Shown: piece after piece, positions 9,032 through 17,953 of the stretch
Layout of the letters: each line of letters begins with the position of its first letter
How positions within the stretch are numbered: position 1 is the first letter of the stretch
Assembly: GCA_937996795.1 (NCBI GenBank)
Contig: CALKUH010000019.1
Coordinates: forward strand, 1-64,000
Reading direction: 5' to 3'
DNA length: 64,000 nucleotides
From: an uncultured Verrucomicrobiota bacterium
Lineage (GTDB): Bacteria; Verrucomicrobiota; Kiritimatiellia; CAIVKH01
Program-made: the position numbers and the translations under genes
The notes under the pieces: generated by a model
The model's database searches: none
What the model saw: the letters and a program-made list of their open reading frames with translations, nothing else
What the model was told of the DNA's origin: nothing

Positions 9032-9805
9032 TTAATCCCCCGCCAACGGCGTCCACGCGCCGCGGGGACTTCCTCTGGTGCCCGCCGGCGCGCCGATGGT
9101 CTCGATCGAGTTCTGCAATTGAACATGGCCATCGCTGTAGAGAAAATTATTTTTCTCCATATGCGGGTTGAATTCAAACGTGTTCGTGGAAGCGTTACGC
9201 ATTCGGATCGTGTTGTTTTCCAAATACGACAAACCACTCAATCGTCCATCCGACACGAACATCGTGCTCGCCGGAACGGTGACATGGGCAGCATGCACCG
9301 GTGTGATCTGAACGCTGCGAGAGGCCTCTTCCAATGCAAGACCTGCGACACCTGTGGACACCCGCTGGGCGGTATCCCAAGGCACTCCTGGCGTACCCGG
9401 CTGCGGCCCCGAATTGGCTTGATAAGACAAAAGCATTCGACCGCGAGGGCGCAGGGCGCCGATTCCCGGGCAGGAAAATTCGGGACCCGCATCTCTCGGC
9501 ATGGTTGGTGGCGGGCGATTGAAGATATAGGGATAAAGCGCCTCTGCCCACGTCACATCCGTCAAAAAGTCATTGCCGAGGCCCAGTCGTTCAGCGCTCA
9601 GCGGGTAGTAGCGGTTATCAGCCAGGAAATACTGCAAACCCGTGCCCATGGAACGCAACTTGGCTGCACAAGCCGCCTGATTCGCGGCGTCCTTCGCCCG
9701 CAACAGCGCAGGCATCATCAGATAAAGCAGCAGCATCACCACCGCGATCACGACCGCGAGTTCGATGAGGGAAAATCCACGCCTGTATGTGTCTGGCTTT
9801 GGCAT
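9032..9805 (-). CDS. Type II secretion/type IV pilin-like pseudopilin with H-X9-DG motif
   Basis: 257 residues from the ATG at 9805; a GTG at 9838 in frame is a possible longer start, but the shorter one gives a normal prepilin leader (M-P-K-P-D-T-Y-R-R-G). Cleavage would fall before F-S-L-I-E-L, with Glu5 of the mature protein conserved and an apolar helix A-V-V-I-A-V-V-M-L-L-L following. The C-terminal part has H-M-E-K-N-N-F-L-Y-S-D-G, exactly a His, nine residues and Asp-Gly: the H-X9-DG signature of a large pseudopilin group abundant in Planctomycetes, Lentisphaerota and Verrucomicrobiota. Its function is not known. Position directly upstream of a sulfatase suggests a role in secretion or surface display of the degradative enzymes, which is inference. 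Confidence 0.85.
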   Translation of the reverse strand: MPKPDTYRRGFSLIELAVVIAVVMLLLYLMMPALLRAKDAANQAACAAKLRSMGTGLQYFLADNRYYPLSAERLGLGNDFLTDVTWAEALYPYIFNRPPPTMPRDAGPEFSCPGIGALRPRGRMLLSYQANSGPQPGTPGVPWDTAQRVSTGVAGLALEEASRSVQITPVHAAHVTVPASTMFVSDGRLSGLSYLENNTIRMRNASTNTFEFNPHMEKNNFLYSDGHVQLQNSIETIGAPAGTRGSPRGAWTPLAGD

Positions 9806-9970
9806 CGACTGAACCCACCGTCCGCCGCGGGACGACACGATTGTTCATGTATGTTTATGGGGCCGGTGCAGCCTGAAACGAAGCCAAGAACGCGAAGCAT
9901 CTGCAAATTATAACTAATTCCATCGTCGAATTCGCCTGTACGTTATCTGTTCACCTTTTATGCTGGCGTG
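9806..9970. promoter_or_regulatory. Divergent promoter region between pseudopilin and HCP-c
   Basis: The short AT-rich core (9901-9930) contains TATAAT on the minus strand at 9912-9907, about 100 nt before the pseudopilin ATG, embedded in TTATAATTTGCA, which resembles strings in other gaps of the window. No clear -35 box is seen for either direction. HCP-c has no obvious Shine-Dalgarno sequence. Confidence 0.35.
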
Positions 9971-12900
9971 ATGAACCTCACTTCGACCGGTCGGCTCGTC
10001 TGTTGTTCCGTTGTGCTGGGGCTTGTGCTTCTGCGGGGTGCGCCTGAGGCGCGTGGGGCGGATGCGTCCGCCGATACGGCGTGGGCGCCGGAATTCTTTT
10101 CAACGCTCATCCTCGCCGGGCAGGATCTCCAGCAGCAACCCCACCTCGCGGCGCGACCGGGCTTGCGGCGCGTGGCGGAACAGGCGGCGCGCGGGGCGTG
10201 GGCGCCGGCGCTGGCTGCGTTCCACGATTACTATATGGACAAGCTCGCCCGGCTGCCCGACGTGCTGGGCATGCCGGCGGATCTGGCCGACCCGGCGATC
10301 AACTTCAACGGGGCGTTCCCCGCGATGGTCACCACGAACGCGGCGGCGCGGCAGAAGACGATCGACGCGGCGAACGCGCTGCTGGCCATCCAACCGGACC
10401 ACACGCCCAACAGCCATAACTTCGCCAACGCGCTGGCGCAGGCGTTTATCTACACGAGGGACGAACGCTACCTTCGGCAGTGGGACCTGCTGATGAATGC
10501 ATGGGCGCGGCAGGTCGACCCGCTGGAGCAGGTGCGTCCGGTTTACATGACGCCGGGCGACGCGAAGGGCGCGCCGGGGGCGTTCCAGCATCTGCGCCTC
10601 CTGCGCGCGCTCGCCCAGGTGCCCGCGGAGGAACGCACGGCGCTGCGCCCCGAGACGCTCGCGCGCATGCTCGCGAAACTGGTGCGCGTCTATCCGCTCA
10701 CCACGTCGCTCTACCATGAGTCGAACCCGCGCAACTGGATCAACGAAAGCTCCTACATGATCTCGTGGGTCGGCGCAGCCTGCGACGAGTTCCGCTCCGG
10801 CGCGCTGCTCGCCGACAAGGGACGCGGCATGTTCGAGCGCTACGGCACGACCCATGTGCTGCCCGACGGCACGGAGGTCCAGCGCCTGTTCGGCTATAAT
10901 TTCATGTACGTGGGGGACGGCACGCGGCATGTGCGGCTGCTGGACACGCTGTATCCAGACCGCGCGCAGGCGCCGGAATCGCGGCACGCGCTCGACCGCG
11001 AGCGCTGGGCGGATGAACAGCGCGCGCAACTGCGCGACCGCACGCGCTACCTGATCCGCATGAGCACGCCGGACCGCGGACTCCCACTCGGCATTCGCGG
11101 CGACTATCGTCAGGCGGATTTCGGGGGGCTGCGCGCGATGATGCCCAACGTCGTCGCCGAACCGGACACGGAGGCGATCATCGCCGCGCTGAGCGGGAAA
11201 GTCCCCGGCCCCGCCCTGCCGCCCGCGTCGGACGTGTTCCCCTGGGGCGGCTATTTCTGGCAGCGCGCGGGCTGGGGTCCGGGCCATGCGCACGCGTTCC
11301 TCGTGAACAATCCGCTGATGGGCGACAACGGGTTCATGGGGCGCAGCGCGAACAACGCGTTCGGGCTGAACGCACACGGCATGGACATGCTGGAAATCGG
11401 CGTCGATGGCGTCTATTCGATCCGCCCGTCGCCGCTGCTCGTGGATGGCCGTCCGCAGAACAACAACGCGGGGATTTTCCTGACGGACAACGAACCCGTC
11501 GCGCCGCTGCCCTGGCGTTGGCACACGTCGGCCTCGTTTGACCTCGCGGAGGCGGTGTATGCGGGGCCGTACGCGCGCGCGGACCGGCCGGAAACCGCGC
11601 CGGAAATCGCGCAGCTCTACCGCGACGCCATCAAGGACGTGTCGCACCAGCGCCAGTTGATTTTCCTCAAGGAGGCGGGCCTCTGGCTCGTCGTCGACCG
11701 CCTGCGCGCGGAGCGCCCGCGCGACTACACGCTGGTTTGGCGGTTGCCCGGTCCACCTGCGTCCAAGCCGAACGTACGCACATTCGACCCGGCAGCGATC
11801 CGCGTCGATGCCGCGCAGGAGGCCGTGCACACGGAGGCGGACGGCCAACCCAACCTGTCGCTCTACCACGCGGGCATCGCACCGCTCGACATCGGCACAA
11901 AAGCCCCGCGCAACCGGCGTCCCGCGAAACTCACCGTTCTCACCGACGTCCCGGTGAAGTGGAAGGGCCGCGGCGAGGATGTGGTCGCCACGCTCGTTCA
12001 CCCGCGCCCCGACCGCGCGACGAAACTGGCCGACGTGCGGCGCGCCACCGGCACGGAAGCGGTGGGTTTCGCGTTCACCGCGCCGAAGGGTCTGCTCGTT
12101 GAAACGCTGGCGGCCCGGGGCGCCGCCGCCGACCTGAAGACGCCGCTGGTCGCCGCGCGCGCGGAACTGCTGCTGGTTCAGCGCGGATCGAACCGCGTCG
12201 CGGGTCTCGTGCTCGGCTGCGAATCGCTGTCGCTCAACGGGCGCGCGGCATCCGTGCCGCAACCGGACTTCAGCTTCGAGGTCGTCAACGGTCGCCTCAC
12301 GACCACGCCCCTCCTCGCGCCGGTGATGCCGGTGAAGGTGCTGCCCGCCATTCGCGGCTTCGCCGGCGCCCAAACGATCACCCTCACCTGCGAGACGCCC
12401 GGCGTCGAACTGCGCTACACGCTCGACGGTTCGGAACCCACGCCGGCCTCCACGCGCTACGACGGACCCTTCACGATTGAGGACACCACCACCGTGCGCG
12501 CCCGCGCGTATCGTCCGGGCCTCACGGAAAATCCGCCGGAATTGAACGGCCGCCGCGCCTCGCCGCCGGTCTGGGCATTTTATGAGAAATTGGAACCGAT
12601 TCCCGCGGCGGCCCCTGCGGGCGGCGAACCGGGCCTGCGCGCAGAGCGGTATGACCGGCACTGGCTCGACATGCTGCACGGCCTCGACCGCCTCGCCCCG
12701 GTCGAAGCGCGCGTCGTCTCCGCGCTGTTCGAGAAATGGGACGGCGTGCCCGCGCCCGAATCGTTCCGCGCGACACCCGGCGTGTACCCGACGCCCGCGG
12801 AGCAGGCGCCCCCACCCTACGGGCTGCGCTACAGCGGCTTTATCGACGTGCCCGCGGACGGCGCCTACACGTTCCACGCGCCGGATCATTTCATGCGCGA

Positions 12901-13192
12901 CAACCTCGCCGCAGGTTACGAACTCGTCGTGCGCGTGGCGGACCGGCGCTGGCGGCCCGCGATGCAACGGCACGGCTTCGGCACCTGGACCGTCGCGCTC
13001 CAAAAGGGATTGCATCCCTTCTCCGTCGAATATGTGGACTATCGCGGCAGCGCGGTCGCCGACTATTATCATCCCGACCTGCGGGTCAATTGGATCTGGC
13101 CCGGCGCGCAACCGCCACTGCTGCTGTCCGGTCCTGGCCTGGAACCCCAACCGATCCCGGTCGCCTGGTTGAAACGAAGCACAACGCCTTGA
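9971..13192 (+). CDS. HCP-c: giant heparinase II/III-like + chitobiase-C + PA14-like protein
   Basis: 1073 residues from the ATG at 9971 (an in-frame GTG lies three bases earlier). Signal peptide 1-29 ending E-A-R-G-A. This is the most divergent of the family at the N-terminus: the helical block is shorter and the usual P-G-x-x-N-W is D-P-A-I-N-F. The putative catalytic segment is kept: L-P-D-G-T-E-V (about 297-303) with Tyr309 followed by Asn. The beta-sandwich opens W-G-G-Y-F-W-Q-R-A-G-W and includes S-A-N-N-A-F where heparinases have a His-rich motif. A chitobiase-C-like domain (Y-T-L-D-G-S-E-P-T-P, about 815-885) and a PA14-like domain (Y-G-L-R-Y-S-G-F-I-D-V-P) follow, ending L-S-G-P-G-L...V-A-W-L. 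The GH3 gene starts 7 nt downstream, so they are an operon. Confidence 0.78.
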   Translation: MNLTSTGRLVCCSVVLGLVLLRGAPEARGADASADTAWAPEFFSTLILAGQDLQQQPHLAARPGLRRVAEQAARGAWAPALAAFHDYYMDKLARLPDVLGMPADLADPAINFNGAFPAMVTTNAAARQKTIDAANALLAIQPDHTPNSHNFANALAQAFIYTRDERYLRQWDLLMNAWARQVDPLEQVRPVYMTPGDAKGAPGAFQHLRLLRALAQVPAEERTALRPETLARMLAKLVRVYPLTTSLYHESNPRNWINESSYMISWVGAACDEFRSGALLADKGRGMFERYGTTHVLPDGTEVQRLFGYNFMYVGDGTRHVRLLDTLYPDRAQAPESRHALDRERWADEQRAQLRDRTRYLIRMSTPDRGLPLGIRGDYRQADFGGLRAMMPNVVAEPDTEAIIAALSGKVPGPALPPASDVFPWGGYFWQRAGWGPGHAHAFLVNNPLMGDNGFMGRSANNAFGLNAHGMDMLEIGVDGVYSIRPSPLLVDGRPQNNNAGIFLTDNEPVAPLPWRWHTSASFDLAEAVYAGPYARADRPETAPEIAQLYRDAIKDVSHQRQLIFLKEAGLWLVVDRLRAERPRDYTLVWRLPGPPASKPNVRTFDPAAIRVDAAQEAVHTEADGQPNLSLYHAGIAPLDIGTKAPRNRRPAKLTVLTDVPVKWKGRGEDVVATLVHPRPDRATKLADVRRATGTEAVGFAFTAPKGLLVETLAARGAAADLKTPLVAARAELLLVQRGSNRVAGLVLGCESLSLNGRAASVPQPDFSFEVVNGRLTTTPLLAPVMPVKVLPAIRGFAGAQTITLTCETPGVELRYTLDGSEPTPASTRYDGPFTIEDTTTVRARAYRPGLTENPPELNGRRASPPVWAFYEKLEPIPAAAPAGGEPGLRAERYDRHWLDMLHGLDRLAPVEARVVSALFEKWDGVPAPESFRATPGVYPTPAEQAPPPYGLRYSGFIDVPADGAYTFHAPDHFMRDNLAAGYELVVRVADRRWRPAMQRHGFGTWTVALQKGLHPFSVEYVDYRGSAVADYYHPDLRVNWIWPGAQPPLLLSGPGLEPQPIPVAWLKRSTTP

Positions 13193-13199
13193 GGTCCAA

Positions 13200-15416
13200 A
13201 TGATTTCACGTATCCTCGCCGCCGCAACCACCTCCACGCTTCTCACCGGAGCCTGTCTCGCCATGACACCTGAAAAAACAAAACACGCCGATGTCGATGC
13301 ACGCGCCCGCGCGCTGATCGCACAGATGACGCGCGAGGAAAAGGCCGCGCAACTCGTGGGCTTTGGCGACTCCGCCAACCCGTTCGGCAACAAAGATGCG
13401 AACACCTTCGGCACCGTCGGCCTTGAGCGGCTCGGCATCCCGCCGATGATCATGGGCCACGCGATCACCGGCGTGCGCAGCGGCCGCGCCTCGCACATCA
13501 GCGGCACCTATTTCTGCACCCCCGTCGGCGTGGCCTGCGCGTGGGATGTCGAACTCTATGAGAAGATCGGCGCCGTGAGCGCCCTGGAATTGCTGGCGCT
13601 CGGGCAGGACTTGAACCTCGGCCCGACGCTGAACATCGTCCGACACCCGCTGGGCGGGCGCAACTGGGAGACGTTTTCCGAGGACCCCTTCCTGACCGCT
13701 CGCCTGATCGTCCCCTACGCGAAAGCCCAGCGGGAAAAGGGCATGATTTGCGGCCCGAAACACTACGTGGTGAACGAGCAGGAGCACCAGCGGTTCGACA
13801 TCAACAACGAGGTGGACGAACGCACGCTGCGTGAAATCTACCTGCCGCCGTTCCAGGCCGCGGTTGAGGAAGGCGGCGCGTTGAACATCATGTCCGCCTA
13901 CACGCGCGTGAACGGCGTGTTCATGAGCGAGCATCGCTGGCTGCTGCACGACATCCTGCGCGGCGAGTGGGGGTTCGAGGGCTTCGTCCTGTCCGACTTC
14001 GCGTACGCCGTCCGCTCCACCGTCGGCAGCGTAAAGGCCGGGATGAACATTGAGATGAACGCGCCCACGCACTACGGGCCGAAGATGTTGGAGGCGCTGG
14101 AGCGCGGCGAGATCACGGACGCCGAGGTGGACCAGTTGTTGCTCGAAAAATTGCGCGTGATGATCCTCATGGGCATGCTCGACGGGCGCCCGCGTCCGCC
14201 GAAATCCATCGTGCACGCGACCGAGCACCAGGCCCTCGCGCTGGACCTCGCGCGCCGCGCGCCGGTGCTGCTCAAAAATGAGGGAACCCTGCTCCCCCTT
14301 TCGCGGAACACCCTCCGCAAACTCGCCGTGCTCGGGCCCAACGCCACGCGGCCCTCGACGCTAAACGGGGTGTATCGCAGGCCGGACAGCTATGCGAACT
14401 ACCTGCAAGGCGGCGGCAGCGGCAACTCGCCGTACATCAAGCAGGCGCTCATCGACCCGCTCGCCGGGTTGAAACAAACGTCCGGCCCCGGCGTGACCCT
14501 CACGACCGCACCCGGGTGCGAACCCGCCGGACGGAAATCCGACGGCATCGAGGACGACAAACCGCTCATCGCCGAGGCGGCGAAGCTCGCGGCCGCGGCC
14601 GATGCCGCCGTGCTGTTCGTCGGCCTCACCGGTCAGGCCGAGAGCGAAGGCTTCGACCGCACCGACGCGCGGCTGCCTGCGGAGCAGGAGGCTCTGATCC
14701 ACGCGGTGCTCGACGCGCAGCCTCGGACCATCGTCGTGGTGATCGCCGGCTCCTACATCGATATGTCGGCGTGGATCGGCCGCGCCAAAGCAGTGCTGTT
14801 CGCTCCGTACGTCGGCGAGAAAATCGGGCTCGGCCTCGCGGAACTCCTCTGGGGCGACACGAATCCCTCCGGCCGCCTGCCCTTCAGCTGGCCGCACTCC
14901 GTGGACGCGTATCCCAAGGGCACGCTATACACCGGCGGTCCCTACAGCGAAACGAAGCGGAGCAATGTCTATTCCGAGGGCGTGTTCGTGGGCTACCGCT
15001 ACTTCGACACCCACGGCACGGACCTGCTCTATCCCTTCGGCCACGGCCTTTCCTACACGGCCTTTAAGTATGGTCCGATTAAGGTGGATCGCCCCGCATC
15101 CGGCGTCGATGAGCCGGTCACCGCCTCCATCGAGATCGAAAACACCGGAAGCCGCGCCGGCGCCGAGGTGGTCCAGCTCTACGTGCACGATCCGAAATCG
15201 AGCGAGCCCCGCCCGCGCCGCGAACTCAAGGGGTTCCAGCGCGTGGCGTTGAAGCCCGGCGAGCGGCAAACGGTGACCTTTAAGCTGGGACCCGACGCCT
15301 TCCGCTATTTCCGCATGGCGGACAAGCGCTGGGTCGTCGAGCCCGGGGCCTTCGTGCTCGAAGCCGGCGCCTCCTCGCGCGACATCCGCGCATCGCTCGA
15401 ACTCACAAAACGCTGA
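13200..15416 (+). CDS. Exported GH3 family beta-glycosidase
   Basis: 738 residues with a signal peptide (1-22). All three GH3 parts are visible: the (alpha/beta)8 domain with G-R-N-W-E-T-F-S-E-D-P (153-163), K-H-Y (187-189) and the nucleophile Asp266 in G-F-V-L-S-D-F; the alpha/beta sandwich domain (from about 350; P-V-L-L-K-N-E-G-T-L-L-P-L then L-F-V-G-L-T-G); and a C-terminal Fn3-like domain (about 620-735; V-Q-L-Y-V-H-D, R-E-L-K-G-F). The usual S-D-W is S-D-F here. GH3 members are retaining beta-glucosidases, beta-xylosidases or relatives; specificity cannot be read from this sequence. GAGG precedes the ATG, and the gene follows HCP-c by 7 nt. The 194-bp gap after it suggests the next gene has its own promoter. 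Confidence 0.92.
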   Translation: MISRILAAATTSTLLTGACLAMTPEKTKHADVDARARALIAQMTREEKAAQLVGFGDSANPFGNKDANTFGTVGLERLGIPPMIMGHAITGVRSGRASHISGTYFCTPVGVACAWDVELYEKIGAVSALELLALGQDLNLGPTLNIVRHPLGGRNWETFSEDPFLTARLIVPYAKAQREKGMICGPKHYVVNEQEHQRFDINNEVDERTLREIYLPPFQAAVEEGGALNIMSAYTRVNGVFMSEHRWLLHDILRGEWGFEGFVLSDFAYAVRSTVGSVKAGMNIEMNAPTHYGPKMLEALERGEITDAEVDQLLLEKLRVMILMGMLDGRPRPPKSIVHATEHQALALDLARRAPVLLKNEGTLLPLSRNTLRKLAVLGPNATRPSTLNGVYRRPDSYANYLQGGGSGNSPYIKQALIDPLAGLKQTSGPGVTLTTAPGCEPAGRKSDGIEDDKPLIAEAAKLAAAADAAVLFVGLTGQAESEGFDRTDARLPAEQEALIHAVLDAQPRTIVVVIAGSYIDMSAWIGRAKAVLFAPYVGEKIGLGLAELLWGDTNPSGRLPFSWPHSVDAYPKGTLYTGGPYSETKRSNVYSEGVFVGYRYFDTHGTDLLYPFGHGLSYTAFKYGPIKVDRPASGVDEPVTASIEIENTGSRAGAEVVQLYVHDPKSSEPRPRRELKGFQRVALKPGERQTVTFKLGPDAFRYFRMADKRWVVEPGAFVLEAGASSRDIRASLELTKR

Positions 15417-15531
15417 CCGCTCGAAGGGTTGGTCTCTTGCAGACGACTGGAGGGCGGAAGTCCCTGTGGAAGGTTAAATTCAACACAATTACAACTTTTC
15501 TACTTTTGCTTACTTCCCATCTCTTTTGCTT

Positions 15532-15555
15532 GTGTCTGAAATTAGTTCAAGACAC
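15532..15555 (+). promoter_or_regulatory. Dyad operator-like element upstream of the import cassette
   Basis: GTGTCT (15532-15537) and AGACAC (15550-15555) are perfect inverted 6-mers separated by 12 AT-rich bases. The element sits 56 nt before the GH95 start and overlaps the only plausible promoter-like region of the gap (a weak TTGTGT-N17-CACTAT). Two copies of CTTTTGCTT lie just upstream (about 15503-15531). It is a candidate binding site for a dimeric sugar-responsive regulator; no regulator gene is in the window. Confidence 0.4.
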
Positions 15556-15610
15556 TATCGGAATTGCATTTTCGGGTACGTAGGCGCGCGTCTGGAGAGA
15601 TCGAGGGTTT

Positions 15611-17953
15611 ATGGCGCAAACGAAGCGATCGCTAATTGAATTTGACCGTCCGGCCTCGGCCTGGGAAGAGGGGCTGCCGATTGGCAATGCCTTCCTTGGC
15701 GCGGTGGTCATGGGGGGTACGGCGGAGGAGCGCTTCCACCTTAATGAAGAGACGCTCTACGCCGGGGAGCCGACGGACACGAGCGATCCGGGGGCGCGGA
15801 TCGCGCTCGACGAGGTGCGTCGCCTGCTGTTTGCCGGGGATTACACCGCCGCGCAGGCGCTGTGCGAAGAGAAGATGCAGGGCCCCTATACGCAGCCCTA
15901 CCTGCCGCTCGGCACGCTGTCGGTTTCGCTGGAAGGCCAGGACCCGGCCACGGCCTATCACCGCGAACTCGATCTCGGCCGCGCCATCGCATCGACGTCC
16001 TATCAGGTGAACGGAATCGCGCATCGCCGCCATGCGTTCGCGAGCTATCCGCGACGCCTGATGGTGTTTCGGTTCGAGTCGGACGCAGCGAACCTGTCGA
16101 TGCGGGTGTCCGTGGGATGCCAGATGATGCATGCCATCGAACTGGCGGACACACAGATCCTCCTCCGCGGACGCTGTCCCTGGCGCAATCGTTCCTTCCT
16201 CGGTGCCACGGAAATCGCCTACGACGAGCGGCGCGGCGTCGGATTCACCGCCCTGTTCGACGTGCGGACGGAAGGCGGCCAGCTTCGCGCCGACGGCGGC
16301 GGATTGCGGATCGAACGCGCGCGCGCGGTGGAAATCCGTTTTGTCGCCGCCACCACGCATCACTTCGCGGACCCGGAGGCGCAATGCCGCGCCTGGCTCG
16401 CGGAGACCGCGCATCTGCCGTGGACCGCGCTGCGCGACGAACACGTCGCGGACCACCAGTCGCTCTTCAACCGCGTGGCGCTCGACCTCGGCGGCGACGG
16501 CGCGACCGGGCGTTCCACCGATGAACGCATCGTGGCGATGAAGAACGGCGCACCCGATCTCGACCTCGTCCGCACCTTCTTTGATTACGGCCGCTACTTG
16601 ATGATCGCGAGCAGCCGGCCCGGTTCGCAACCCTCGAACCTGCAGGGCATCTGGAATCCGTTGATGAATCCCCCGTGGTGGAGCAACTACACCATGAACA
16701 TCAACACGGAGATGAATTACTGGCCGGTGGAAGTCTGCCAGCTCGGCGAGTGCCACGAACCGCTGTTCGATTTCATCGGTGAATTCAAGGAAACCGGCGG
16801 CGCGGTGGCGCGCAACAACTACGGCTGCCGCGGCTGGACCCTGCACCACCAGACCGACCTGTTCCGCGGCGCGCACGCGCGGGGGCGCCACAGCGGCATC
16901 CACAAAGGCAGCGCGCGCTGGGCGATGTGGCCGATGGCTGGCGCGTGGCTCTGCTGCCATCTCTGGGAACACTACCTGCACACCGGCGACACCGCGTTCC
17001 TCCGCGAGCGCGCGTGGCCGGTGATGAAAGGCGCGGCGGAATTCCTGCACGACTGGCTCATCCAGGACCAACAGGGGCGCTGGGTCACCTGCCCCTCCTC
17101 GTCGCCCGAAAACGATTTCCTCGGCCCCGACGGCCAGCTCCACGCGCTCTCCATCGCGTCGACGATGGACCTCGGCATCATCCGCCAGCATTTCAGCAAC
17201 TGCATCGCCGCGTGCACGACCCTCGGCGTCGACGCCGACTTCGCCGCCGCGCTGCGCGCAAAACTCGACAAGCTGATGCCGTTCCAGGTGGGCAAACACG
17301 GCCAGCTACAGGAATGGTCGCAGGACTGGGACCGTCCCGACGACAAGCACCGCCACATCTCCCACCTGTTCGCGCTGCATCCGGGCCACCTCATCACGCC
17401 GGACACGCCGGACCTCTACGCCGCGGCGCGGCAGACACTGGAGATGCGCGGCGATGACGGCACCGGCTGGAGCAAGGCGTGGAAGATCAGCTTCTGGGCC
17501 CGCCTGCTCGACGGCGACCGCGCGTGGAAACTGATCCGCAGCAAGCTCTCGCTGGTGAGCCCGTCGCCGGAACTCAAATTCAGCAGCGGCGGCGGCGTCA
17601 GCGCGAATTTGTTCAGCTCGCATCCGCCAATGCAGATCGACGGCAATTTTGGCGCGACGGCCGGCATCGCGGAGATGCTGCTGCAAAGCCACGAAGTGAC
17701 GACGGACGGTGCGCGCCGCATCCGCCTGCTGCCCGCGCTTCCGGCGGATTGGTCGCAGGGCGCCGTCGAGGGCTTCTGCGCGCGCGGCGGGCTGCTCACC
17801 GACATGCAGTGGAGCGGCGGCCGCTTGAAGCGCGTTCGCCTGCACGCCAGACTCAACGGACGATTCGAACTGGTTTATGGAGAACAGCGACGCCTGCTGG
17901 AACTCAAGGCGGGAAGCACCATCGAATTAACGGGATCGCTGGCGCATGCTTGA
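15611..17953 (+). CDS. Cytoplasmic GH95 family alpha-L-fucosidase/alpha-L-galactosidase
   Basis: 780 residues without any signal peptide (starts MAQTKRSLIEFDRPA), so it should act inside the cell, unlike the other two GH95 proteins here. Hallmarks: L-P-I-G-N-A-F-L-G (23-30), S-N-L-Q-G-I-W-N (342-349), N363-I-N365-T-E-M-N-Y-W-P with both catalytic-site Asn residues, general-acid Glu500 in S-S-S-P-E-N, and Asp677 in HPPMQIDGNF. Length and domain order are full. GAGG lies just before the ATG. Its last codons overlap the next sulfatase start by 8 nt, and the gene opens a cassette that continues into GH43, an ABC importer and GH29. Role: trimming terminal alpha-L-fucosyl or alpha-L-galactosyl residues from imported oligosaccharides (inferred from location and neighbours). 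Confidence 0.92.
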   Translation: MAQTKRSLIEFDRPASAWEEGLPIGNAFLGAVVMGGTAEERFHLNEETLYAGEPTDTSDPGARIALDEVRRLLFAGDYTAAQALCEEKMQGPYTQPYLPLGTLSVSLEGQDPATAYHRELDLGRAIASTSYQVNGIAHRRHAFASYPRRLMVFRFESDAANLSMRVSVGCQMMHAIELADTQILLRGRCPWRNRSFLGATEIAYDERRGVGFTALFDVRTEGGQLRADGGGLRIERARAVEIRFVAATTHHFADPEAQCRAWLAETAHLPWTALRDEHVADHQSLFNRVALDLGGDGATGRSTDERIVAMKNGAPDLDLVRTFFDYGRYLMIASSRPGSQPSNLQGIWNPLMNPPWWSNYTMNINTEMNYWPVEVCQLGECHEPLFDFIGEFKETGGAVARNNYGCRGWTLHHQTDLFRGAHARGRHSGIHKGSARWAMWPMAGAWLCCHLWEHYLHTGDTAFLRERAWPVMKGAAEFLHDWLIQDQQGRWVTCPSSSPENDFLGPDGQLHALSIASTMDLGIIRQHFSNCIAACTTLGVDADFAAALRAKLDKLMPFQVGKHGQLQEWSQDWDRPDDKHRHISHLFALHPGHLITPDTPDLYAAARQTLEMRGDDGTGWSKAWKISFWARLLDGDRAWKLIRSKLSLVSPSPELKFSSGGGVSANLFSSHPPMQIDGNFGATAGIAEMLLQSHEVTTDGARRIRLLPALPADWSQGAVEGFCARGGLLTDMQWSGGRLKRVRLHARLNGRFELVYGEQRRLLELKAGSTIELTGSLAHA

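Noticed and set aside
10100..13507. An 1135-codon minus-strand open frame opposite HCP-c and the start of GH3
   Set aside because: It crosses an operon junction, has no recognisable motif, and HCP-c on the plus strand has a signal peptide and family motifs.
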